From Microcaldota archaeon (lineage in GTDB: Archaea; Micrarchaeota; Micrarchaeia; Anstonellales; Bilamarchaeaceae), in assembly GCA_013425425.1 (NCBI GenBank), contig JACCLJ010000094.1:1-5768 (forward strand): a stretch of DNA of 5,768 nt, given 5' to 3'. Under the pieces are notes generated by a model, which made no database searches, was not told the DNA's origin, and worked only from the letters and a program-made list of their open reading frames with translations. Shown piece by piece: positions 1-5,548 of the stretch. Position numbers and translations under genes: made by a program. The first letter of the stretch is position 1; every line of letters starts with the position of its first letter.

Positions 1-559
1 TGCCCGCTTTTTTCGCCGGCATGATGTCCGCATCCTCCCTGTCTCCGATCATGGCGCATTCTCCCGGTTTCGCCCCTATCTTCCGCATCACCGTCCTGAA
101 GAACTGCGGGTTTTTCTCCGAGCCCATCTCCTCGGATACGAAAACGTCATCGAAATAGAGCGCCACGCCCAGCCGTATGAGCTTGTCCCACTGCTTTACC
201 GCTATCCCGTTAGTCGCCACGTATAATCTGTACCCGGATTCCTTCAGCTCCAGGAGGGTGCTCGGAACGTCGGGAAACGGCCCTATCGCGGCTTTCGTGT
301 CGTGGTATGCGCCTATGGCCGCGGCGGTGAATCTCGCGCCTGTTTTCACTCTCATGCCTTTAAGCAGAAGGTCGAAATGGTTCGGATAATTCGAGCCCTT
401 CTCCTCTATGATCCTGTCAAGCTTCGCCATCAGTTCTTCTTCGCTTATGTAAAGCCCCATCCTTATCATCGCGCGCACCGCGTTGCGCCGTGCAAGCGCG
501 GCGAACTCGCTGGACGGGTAAAGCGTGTCGTCTATATCAAACAGCAGCGTGTTTATCAT
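1..559 (-). CDS. HAD-superfamily hydrolase, subfamily IA, TIGR02253/PH0459-like (3' end outside window)
   Basis: This is a cytosolic haloacid-dehalogenase-fold phosphatase, of which the first 186 codons are present. The ATG at 559 opens MINTLLFDIDDTLY, which contains motif I (DxDxT, D8 nucleophile and D10 acid/base). Motif II is the Thr of VATNG (T116), the motif III lysine is K149 (SEKNPQFF), and motif IV is GDREDADI (D173, D178). Residues 14-95 form the helical cap. The ARRNAVRAMIRMGL, KGSNYPNHFDLLL and AYHDTKAA stretches resemble, from memory, Pyrococcus PH0459 and the archaeal TIGR02253 group. Relatives have been annotated as sugar-phosphate or glyceraldehyde-3-phosphate phosphatases, but the substrate here is unknown. 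Only the last roughly 35-50 residues should be missing, off the left edge. No Shine-Dalgarno is seen. The gene lies 43 bp beyond the stop of the upstream operon, in the same direction, and probably uses its own leaderless promoter. Confidence 0.9.
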   Translation of the reverse strand, partial: MINTLLFDIDDTLYPSSEFAALARRNAVRAMIRMGLYISEEELMAKLDRIIEEKGSNYPNHFDLLLKGMRVKTGARFTAAAIGAYHDTKAAIGPFPDVPSTLLELKESGYRLYVATNGIAVKQWDKLIRLGVALYFDDVFVSEEMGSEKNPQFFRTVMRKIGAKPGECAMIGDREDADIMPAKKAG

Positions 560-570
560 ACAGGATAATT

Positions 571-590
571 AGAAAAAGAAAAAATAAAAG
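571..590 (-). terminator. T-rich archaeal-type terminator of the three-gene operon
   Basis: Just after the TAG stop at 603-605, the minus strand carries a run of T interrupted only by single C or A bases (CTTTTATTTTTTC, then TTTTTC). Archaeal transcription often ends at such oligo-T tracts without a stem-loop, and no hairpin is visible here. Some read-through into the HAD gene is possible. Confidence 0.5.
581..589 (-). promoter_or_regulatory. Possible TATA box for the HAD hydrolase gene (leaderless)
   Basis: The minus strand reads TTTTATTTT, centred 26 bp before the A of the ATG at 559. That is the usual archaeal TATA-to-start distance, and there is no Shine-Dalgarno between it and the ATG, so a leaderless mRNA is likely. 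It lies inside a T-rich tract that may also end the upstream operon, so the AT-richness alone could explain the match. Confidence 0.45.
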
Positions 591-602
591 GATGACCTAT
601 TG

Positions 603-2630
603 CTAATCGACGTAGCCGCTCATTCCCGCTTCCCCGCCGCCGCCTTTGCAGTCCTTCGGGCAGTCCTGTTTCTCGTTGTAGACGGGAATGACCTTTATCT
701 TGCCATTCGCGTCCTTGACCGCGAGATAAACGGGGCCGTCGCACATCGGGCCGTCAATAAGCGGAGCAACATTGCCACTCTCCGTCGTGCAGAGCTGGTT
801 CTTCAAGCCCTGGCGGTCCAGTTCGAGGTAGTTGTTCAGCTTCTCCCTCTCGTCCTTTTCCTGGCCGAGCAGGAGAACTTTCTTCTCGTTTTCAAGCACC
901 GCTTTCCTGGCAGCATCGGTTTCAACCGCAAGCTCACTGTCTATCCCTTCAACCGTTTTTGCCACCTTCAGCTCGATATAAGTTGAGCCCACTGTCTTCT
1001 CCGCAGCCTTGAGCTCCTTGTCTATTTCCTTGACTGCCCTTATCCTGCCGTCCTTGAACCTGCTGAAATCGACATCGGCATATACCCTCGTCATGTGGCC
1101 GAGCAGCGGAAGCTGGACTTCTATCGCACCAATGCGTCCTTCAACCGCGTCAACGCGCTTTGAAGTCGCTTCGTCGAATATCGCTTTCTTTTCGTTGTCG
1201 GTCGGCTGGCTTTTCCCGTCTTTCTTCGCCGCGTCCCTGTCTGCGAATCCGTACTTGGCTTTGTAAACCACCCAGTCGGCAATATCGCGTCCATATGCAT
1301 CAGTGAAGATCGCCAACCCGACCGTGCCCAAGAATGCAAACGTAGCGCCAACGCCCCTGTACCATTTCTTCCTGGTCAGCTGCTTGTCCATCTTGTTGTA
1401 CGCAGGCGTTTTCTTTATCGATCCCTCAAGGTCGCCCTGCAGCTTGCTTATATCCGCCAGGCGGTCTTTCTTTTCCTGCGATTCCGATTCGTCGATTATC
1501 GCATCCTTCGCCATCTTCAGGGTTTTGCGTGCTGCAAGCACTGTATCCGGCTTATTGGTTGCTATCTGTGCCTGTGCGATTTCCTGCAATACCCTCGCAT
1601 AAACCAGGCTGTCCTTGATTCTCTTGGCCGCATTCAGCGCTTCCTTGAATTCTCCCTTCCTTTCGTAAGCATCGGCTATCTCCTCTATGCCCTTCCATTT
1701 CGCCGCCTTTCCCTTGATTCTTCCAACAAGTTTCCATGCTTCCGCGAACTTGTTGTTCTTTGTAAGCTTTCTTATGTCTTCTATTACCCGCTGGTCCTTC
1801 TCGTCCTGCGGCGAAAGCGGAGGCTTGGACGTCCTCTGCGTTCCATCAACCTCTGCCTGCACTTCAGGTGCAAGCACGACTTTTTCCTCTGCTTTCTTCT
1901 CTGCCTGTGCCTCAGGTGCGGCCACTGCCTTGTCCTCTCCTTTCTTCTCTTCAGGCTTCTCAAGAAGTCCGCGCCTTTCCATGACTATCTTTATATTGGC
2001 TACAAGGTCCGGTTCGCGTATCCGTTCAGCCATGGCAAGCGCTTCTGCGAATCTTTCCCTGCCTTCCGAAAAAAGAGCATCGGATTTGAAATCTGTTCCG
2101 AACCTTGTTGCAAGGCTCGCAAGCTGGCACAATTTCATCGTCTTTTCTTTAGGATCCTTGACCTTCATTACGTACTCGTAGGTTTCCCATACCTTGTTCA
2201 CTACGAGTGTTTCGTTGTAAGGGGGGTCGCCTTTCTGCATTTTTCCGTGCATCCCTACCAATGCCTGCAGACTCTCCAGGGCATAGAGCTGGTTTTTGTC
2301 CTCTTGTACATCGGGTGCCCTCGCCTTTGCTCCCGGAAGCGTTAGCGCCGGTGCCTGCCTCTGCGGCTCTGCATTTTGTTCGGGCGGCTTTGCCTTTACT
2401 GCGAATGCAACCGGTGCTCCCCCCGAAGGCGGCATCTGCTCCTCCCTTGCCCTTTCAATGGCCTGCGGCATTCCCGTCATCGTCTTTTTTTCTGGTTCAA
2501 TCGGAGTTGCAACCTTGCCTGGCGCTGCTGCCGGAGGCTCTGCTTTCGGCTCCTGCTTAAGCGGAGGCGGTCCTTTCGGTGCCTCTTTCTCTTTCCCTAT
2601 CTCCTTGCCAGCATTACTGAATTTATTCAT
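603..2630 (-). CDS. Unrecognised single-pass membrane protein with TPR-like blocks and a four-cysteine tail
   Basis: This 675-aa protein is not a named family I recognise. Residues 10-110 are proline-, alanine-, lysine- and glutamate-rich and probably disordered. A helical block at about 142-217 and another at 287-378 have the EAL..AK+I.D pattern of TPR-like helical hairpins (for example EFKEALNAAKRIKD). An acidic, repeated linker (225-275) separates them. One hydrophobic helix (about 426-443, GVGATFAFLGTVGLAIFT) follows a basic run (K416, R420, K421, K422, R425). The positive-inside rule therefore puts the N-terminus in the cytosol and the C-terminus outside. Residues 485-612 are charged and heptad-like. 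The tail holds C614, C630, C657 and C661, the only cysteines besides C168, and ends in a glycine-rich stretch. There is no signal peptide. The ATG overlaps the upstream TAA by one base (TAATG) and has a good Shine-Dalgarno. It is the last gene of the operon; an anchored scaffold role is inference. Confidence 0.85.
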   Translation of the reverse strand: MNKFSNAGKEIGKEKEAPKGPPPLKQEPKAEPPAAAPGKVATPIEPEKKTMTGMPQAIERAREEQMPPSGGAPVAFAVKAKPPEQNAEPQRQAPALTLPGAKARAPDVQEDKNQLYALESLQALVGMHGKMQKGDPPYNETLVVNKVWETYEYVMKVKDPKEKTMKLCQLASLATRFGTDFKSDALFSEGRERFAEALAMAERIREPDLVANIKIVMERRGLLEKPEEKKGEDKAVAAPEAQAEKKAEEKVVLAPEVQAEVDGTQRTSKPPLSPQDEKDQRVIEDIRKLTKNNKFAEAWKLVGRIKGKAAKWKGIEEIADAYERKGEFKEALNAAKRIKDSLVYARVLQEIAQAQIATNKPDTVLAARKTLKMAKDAIIDESESQEKKDRLADISKLQGDLEGSIKKTPAYNKMDKQLTRKKWYRGVGATFAFLGTVGLAIFTDAYGRDIADWVVYKAKYGFADRDAAKKDGKSQPTDNEKKAIFDEATSKRVDAVEGRIGAIEVQLPLLGHMTRVYADVDFSRFKDGRIRAVKEIDKELKAAEKTVGSTYIELKVAKTVEGIDSELAVETDAARKAVLENEKKVLLLGQEKDEREKLNNYLELDRQGLKNQLCTTESGNVAPLIDGPMCDGPVYLAVKDANGKIKVIPVYNEKQDCPKDCKGGGGEAGMSGYVD
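1302..1355 (-). other. Transmembrane helix of the 675-aa protein
   Basis: These positions encode residues 426-443, an uninterrupted run of G, A, V, F, L, I and T without charge. It is flanked by a strongly basic stretch on the N-terminal side and by D444 and D449 on the other. It is the only membrane-spanning segment seen in the three operon proteins. Confidence 0.75.
1851..1919 (-). repeat. Intragenic direct repeat (two 21-bp copies) in a linker
   Basis: Copies at 1851-1871 and 1899-1919 match at 18 of 21 bases and are offset by 48 bp, exactly 16 codons. They encode APEAQAE and APEVQAE inside the K/E/A-rich linker between the TPR-like blocks. The in-frame unit suggests that the linker grew by slippage or local duplication. 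Confidence 0.75.
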
Positions 2631-3946
2631 TATCCATCACCCTCGATTTTAGCATAAATTTCTTTTATGTTTTTTAGGAGCAGATTCGCCTTTTCATCAT
2701 CAAGGCTGTATCTCTGCTTTACCCCTTCCACGCCAAGCCCCGCAATCCATCTGAAACATCCGTCCAGCGCAGCCTCGCCATGCTCCTTCTCGAGCCCTTC
2801 AAGATGCTCGTAGTAATCCGGCTGGAGAATCTTCGAGACTATTTTCACTTCCTTCCTGAACCCTTCTTCAAGCTGTTTTCTCCTTGCCTCTTCAGCAGCA
2901 TCCTTTTTGCCCGGCTCATCTCCAACAACCTCGCCTATCAGCGCCTTCAGGTTGTCCATTTCCAGTACGCTCTCTGCTGCGGCCATTCTTTTCCTTAAGT
3001 CGACCACGAGCTTGCCGAGTCCGTAAAGGTCCTTCATCGTTGCAGGCCTCTTGAGCAGCTCCTCTGTTTCTTTAGGAATGTTCTTGCTTTCCTCGTGTAT
3101 CACAGTAAGCGCTTCCGGTCCGAATATCTCAGTGAGCGCCTCATCGGTTGCGGCTTCTCCCTCTGCTTCCAGGGGTCTTTCTTCCATAACGTCCGCCTCT
3201 CCAACCACCATGCCGCTTTCCCTTGGCGCTGGCGGCGCTTTTGGTGCCGATTCTCCGTCATCGATTATATCAGACGTATCTATCCGCTCAGTGCTTTCCT
3301 CCGGTTCATTTTCCACTTCAACAGGGATTTCTGCAAGCGGGTCGCCTCCTGCTTTCGGAAGCTGCTGGCTTGCGGTATCTATCATCGTTTTGGATTCTTC
3401 GCGCATCCCTTCCTCCTCTTCCGCTTTCTCCTTCATCTTCCCTGTCGGAGGCGGCGGAGGCTGGATATGCCTGCCTGCAAGCCTGCCCAGGGATGCAGCC
3501 TTCAGGCCGCCCTCTTTCCTCGGCGCTGCAGCCGGTTTTTGTTCAAGTTTTGCAATAGTATTCTCTACCGCCTTTTCAAGTTCCTCTTCTCCTGCAAGTT
3601 TTGCTTCACCGAGCGCTTCCTCAAGCACAATCCTGGCGGCATCCTTGTTTCCGGCCTTGCTTGCACTTGCAGCCACGTATACCATGGACTCTACCCTCAT
3701 GCGCGGCACGTCTATCTTTTTTGCGACAATCAATGCTTCATGCGCCTTTCCGTCGTTTAGAAGTTTTCCGACAAGCGCTGATTTGTCAATATCTGTATTA
3801 GCCTTCTTGAGTTCCGCATCCAGGTCGAAGCTCTTTGCCTTTACCGGCCCTTCGACTGCAGGCGGTTTTGTCCCTGCCTTCGGCTTTTTCAGCCCGGCTG
3901 CCCTCTGCAAAAGATCATCAAGTTTAACTTTTGTTTCTCCGCTCAT
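2630..3946 (-). CDS. Unrecognised soluble protein: TPR-like block, acidic/proline linker, helical C-terminal domain
   Basis: This is a 438-aa protein beginning MSGETKVKLDDLL; I do not recognise the family. From that start, residues about 59-138 form a TPR-like block (KAHEALIVAKKID, then a helix with AARIVLEEALGEAK). It aligns by eye with the block at residues 327-378 of the downstream gene product. A run of five prolines (163-167) and an acidic, low-complexity linker (about 170-290) follow. Residues 300-438 look helical, ending in a charged domain that includes YYEHLEGLEKEHGEAALDGC and a final helix. C397 is the only cysteine, and there is no signal peptide or membrane helix. The ATG at 3946 is preferred over an upstream in-frame ATG at 4000, because it has a Shine-Dalgarno and sits 1 nt after the previous stop, whereas the longer start would overlap that gene by 53 nt. 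A cytosolic adaptor partner of its neighbours is inferred. Confidence 0.85.
   Translation of the reverse strand: MSGETKVKLDDLLQRAAGLKKPKAGTKPPAVEGPVKAKSFDLDAELKKANTDIDKSALVGKLLNDGKAHEALIVAKKIDVPRMRVESMVYVAASASKAGNKDAARIVLEEALGEAKLAGEEELEKAVENTIAKLEQKPAAAPRKEGGLKAASLGRLAGRHIQPPPPPTGKMKEKAEEEEGMREESKTMIDTASQQLPKAGGDPLAEIPVEVENEPEESTERIDTSDIIDDGESAPKAPPAPRESGMVVGEADVMEERPLEAEGEAATDEALTEIFGPEALTVIHEESKNIPKETEELLKRPATMKDLYGLGKLVVDLRKRMAAAESVLEMDNLKALIGEVVGDEPGKKDAAEEARRKQLEEGFRKEVKIVSKILQPDYYEHLEGLEKEHGEAALDGCFRWIAGLGVEGVKQRYSLDDEKANLLLKNIKEIYAKIEGDG
2636..2644 (-). promoter_or_regulatory. Shine-Dalgarno site of the 675-aa gene
   Basis: The minus strand reads GAGGGTGAT, close to the archaeal anti-SD complement GGAGGTGAT, with 5 nt between the GGTGAT core and the ATG at 2630. 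It lies inside the last codons of the preceding gene. Together with the TAATG overlap it supports coupled translation and this start. Confidence 0.8.
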
Positions 3947-3947
3947 G

Positions 3948-5336
3948 TCATCCACCCTCCGCATTCTTTTCCCGTGCTTCAAGCACCCTCTCCAACCCAT
4001 TCGTAATTATCGATATCTTGTTGTGCTGCTTCCTGATTTCCCTTGCAATCTCATCCATAGTGCTCATGGCGATCTGTTTCAGCAGCACAGACTCCAGTTT
4101 CACCGGTTTTTCGAGAAGGACGCTTTGTTTCTGCGCAGGCGGCCTAAGCGTATCCAGCCCCTCGCTTCTTATGAGCCTTCCCGTTGCCTCGTAGAGCGAA
4201 TCGAGTATCGCACCCTGCTCCCTCACTTCCTTTATCTGCTTTACCACGCCCGGCAATATCTTCTCTTTCGCCATAGGACTAAGCGTTTCATATCCGTCAT
4301 ATTTGGAAACATCGACAAAGGCAACCGCCACAGGTTCCGTTACCGGTCCAAGCAATGGTTTGTCATCAAGAAGGATTTCTACCGTCTTCCAGAGCTTTTC
4401 CATCTCCTCGCCATTCTCTTTCAACGCCTTGTCGTTCTCTTCGATTTTTCCGAGCAGGCCGTTCCCGTTCTTCTCTTCCACTTTCGGAACCTCGACTTTT
4501 TCCGGAGGAGTCGGGTCTATCGCTTCGGCTGCCGCAGTCATCTCCGCAGAAGGAGGCGGCATAAGCGAGGTTCTCCTGAGCACTTCGAATTCGTCGGAAA
4601 TTTCACTGTGTCCTTTTGTAAGATCCTGCGCTACTTTTTCTGCGCTCTTCAGGAGCTCTTCAGCGTGTTCAGCTGAGACTGCTGCTTTTCCGGCAGCCTT
4701 TTTCGCTTCCTCAGCTTCTCCCCTCATCCCTTCTACATCTCTGTTAAAGTCTTCAAGAATGTCGTGGACATCTTCCATAGTCGCCCGGTGCTCTGCAATC
4801 ATCCGTGCAAGCGCCTTCCCGGTGCTTCTGTTGGATGCCCTCTGCTTCATATAAAGAATCTCAACCATCGGCCTCAGTACCGCAGCCTCCTGTTTGTCTT
4901 CAAGCCTCTTGACCTTATTTCCAAGTTCGCTTATATCGCTTAAATTGCCGTAAACATCTTCCTTGAGCTCTTCGACAGACGCCTCCAGCGTTCCTACTGC
5001 ACCGCCGACGTCTTTACCGGCAGTTTCCGCGGCATCCATCCTCTTGCTGAGCCTTTTCAAATCTCCCGTAGTTTTGCCTGCCCGTTCTACTGCCGTGGCA
5101 GCCATGCCCTTTGCATTCCTGCTCCCTTCCCTAGCACTCCTCACCTGGGTTCTTATCTCGTTCAACTGCCCATCGGTTTTGTTTTGAAGTGTTTTGACCT
5201 CTGTTTCAACCAACTGATCAATGAGGACGCCGGTGCTACCGAGAGCCACCCTCACTTTTTCTCTTGGCGTTCCGCCTATGAGGCCTCCCGTCGGAGGATT
5301 GCTTTTTCTGTCAGGTTTCTGGTTCTGCGCATTCAA
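3948..5336 (-). CDS. Unrecognised cysteine-free coiled-coil protein, first gene of operon (TTG start)
   Basis: This 462-aa protein is not a named family I recognise. After a polar, proline- and glycine-containing N-terminus (1-25), residues 35-150 are long helices. In 121-145 a heptad pattern places V121, L124, V128, I135, L138, V142 and L145 in core positions. Residues 199-240 are an alanine/glutamate/lysine-rich helix of coiled-coil type. A proline-rich hinge (259-285) leads to another helix (295-323), a short hydrophobic strand-like segment (VAVAFVDV, 336-343) and a helical C-terminus (352-457). There is no cysteine, signal peptide or membrane helix, so it is probably cytosolic. The reading frame opens with an in-frame TAA (5337-5339) directly before TTG, and GGTGAT sits 4 nt upstream, so TTG is the likely start. 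It is followed after 1 nt by the next gene. A rod-like or scaffolding role is inference from composition only. Confidence 0.85.
   Translation of the reverse strand: MNAQNQKPDRKSNPPTGGLIGGTPREKVRVALGSTGVLIDQLVETEVKTLQNKTDGQLNEIRTQVRSAREGSRNAKGMAATAVERAGKTTGDLKRLSKRMDAAETAGKDVGGAVGTLEASVEELKEDVYGNLSDISELGNKVKRLEDKQEAAVLRPMVEILYMKQRASNRSTGKALARMIAEHRATMEDVHDILEDFNRDVEGMRGEAEEAKKAAGKAAVSAEHAEELLKSAEKVAQDLTKGHSEISDEFEVLRRTSLMPPPSAEMTAAAEAIDPTPPEKVEVPKVEEKNGNGLLGKIEENDKALKENGEEMEKLWKTVEILLDDKPLLGPVTEPVAVAFVDVSKYDGYETLSPMAKEKILPGVVKQIKEVREQGAILDSLYEATGRLIRSEGLDTLRPPAQKQSVLLEKPVKLESVLLKQIAMSTMDEIAREIRKQHNKISIITNGLERVLEAREKNAEGG
3952..3960 (-). promoter_or_regulatory. Shine-Dalgarno site deciding the start of the 438-aa gene
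   Basis: The minus strand reads GGAGGGTGG, ending 5 nt before the ATG at 3946, and lies in the last codons of the upstream gene (its C-terminal Glu-Gly-Gly). It selects this ATG over the upstream in-frame ATGs, at 4000 and at 3964. Confidence 0.75.
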
Positions 5337-5340
5337 TTAC

Positions 5341-5346
5341 ATCACC
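5341..5346 (-). promoter_or_regulatory. Shine-Dalgarno site supporting the TTG start
   Basis: The minus strand reads GGTGAT, then GTAA, then TTG at 5336. The spacing is 4 nt and the core is the same as in the third gene of the operon. The ATG at 5332 is in another frame, and an ATG at 5342 is followed at once by TAA. Confidence 0.75.
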
Positions 5347-5385
5347 ATTTATCATGTTTGTTTGTGTATAAATATGTTCGATAAG

Positions 5386-5395
5386 ATATTTAAAT
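5386..5395 (-). promoter_or_regulatory. TATA box of the three-gene operon
   Basis: The minus strand reads ATTTAAATAT, containing a perfect archaeal TTTAAATA, preceded by an A-rich BRE-like ACAAAC. Transcription about 25 nt downstream would begin near 5365 and give a leader of roughly 30 nt that includes the Shine-Dalgarno. A second AT box (ATATTTATA, 5367-5375) is less likely because its start would cut into that site. Confidence 0.65.
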
Positions 5396-5463
5396 GTTTG
5401 TATTGGTATCAATTCGTGTTCATTTCCCATCAACCCTTCCGATTATGCTTTTACCACAAACTG

Positions 5464-5477
5464 TTTTTAAGTATATA
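5464..5477 (+). promoter_or_regulatory. Secondary TATA-like sequence in the divergent intergenic region
   Basis: The sequence TTTTTAAGTATATA resembles a TATA box on either strand. On the plus strand it would start RNA near 5495, inside the inverted repeat, giving a leader of about 55 nt for the lipoprotein gene. The rest of 5396-5463 shows nothing I can name. Confidence 0.3.
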
Positions 5478-5485
5478 GGTGCCCC

Positions 5486-5505
5486 CGTCAGGTTTTTCCC
5501 TGACG
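5486..5505. promoter_or_regulatory. 7-bp perfect inverted repeat, possible operator
   Basis: The arms CGTCAGG (5486-5492) and CCTGACG (5499-5505) pair perfectly around a 6-nt TTTTTC spacer. The dyad sits just upstream of the TATA-like box at 5518-5527, a typical place for an archaeal activator or repressor site. TTTT follows on the plus strand, so a short hairpin terminator is an alternative, but no transcribed gene lies immediately upstream on that strand. Confidence 0.45.
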
Positions 5506-5517
5506 TTTTCCTGCCGC

Positions 5518-5527
5518 TTTATTATAT
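5518..5527 (+). promoter_or_regulatory. TATA box of the lipoprotein gene (leaderless)
   Basis: The sequence TTTATTATAT is centred about 26 bp before the ATG at 5549, matching the spacing of a leaderless archaeal promoter. Only a weak GGTAGAT resembles a ribosome site before the ATG. Confidence 0.55.
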
Positions 5528-5548
5528 CTATCCCTATTGGTAGATAGC

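Noticed and set aside
1687..2181. Plus-strand open frame of 164 codons, with others at 600-986, 3095-3760 and 4303-4854
   Set aside because: All are antisense shadows of the operon genes with low-complexity Ser/Ala/Phe composition.
2713..2820. Archaellum FlaD/E-like domain at the C-terminus of the 438-aa protein
   Set aside because: The LEGLEKEHGEAALDGCFRWIAGLG segment has a vague likeness to the FlaD/E pattern, but the conserved YY..lGWIS core is absent and no archaellum genes are nearby.
3944..4000. Frameshift or gene overlap between the first two operon genes
   Set aside because: The apparent overlap disappears once the ATG at 3946, which has its own Shine-Dalgarno, is taken as the start.
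3051..4676. Long 541-codon open frame on the plus strand
   Set aside because: It is antisense to two well-supported genes and crosses their junction, has a Ser/Phe/Arg-rich composition that mirrors Lys/Glu/Ala codons, and shows no domain. It exists because the sense genes avoid codons that would read as stops in reverse.
5486..5510. Intrinsic terminator hairpin with a following TTTT
   Set aside because: The stem is short, the T run is only four bases, and no plus-strand gene ends upstream. An operator-like dyad fits the position better, though this is not settled.
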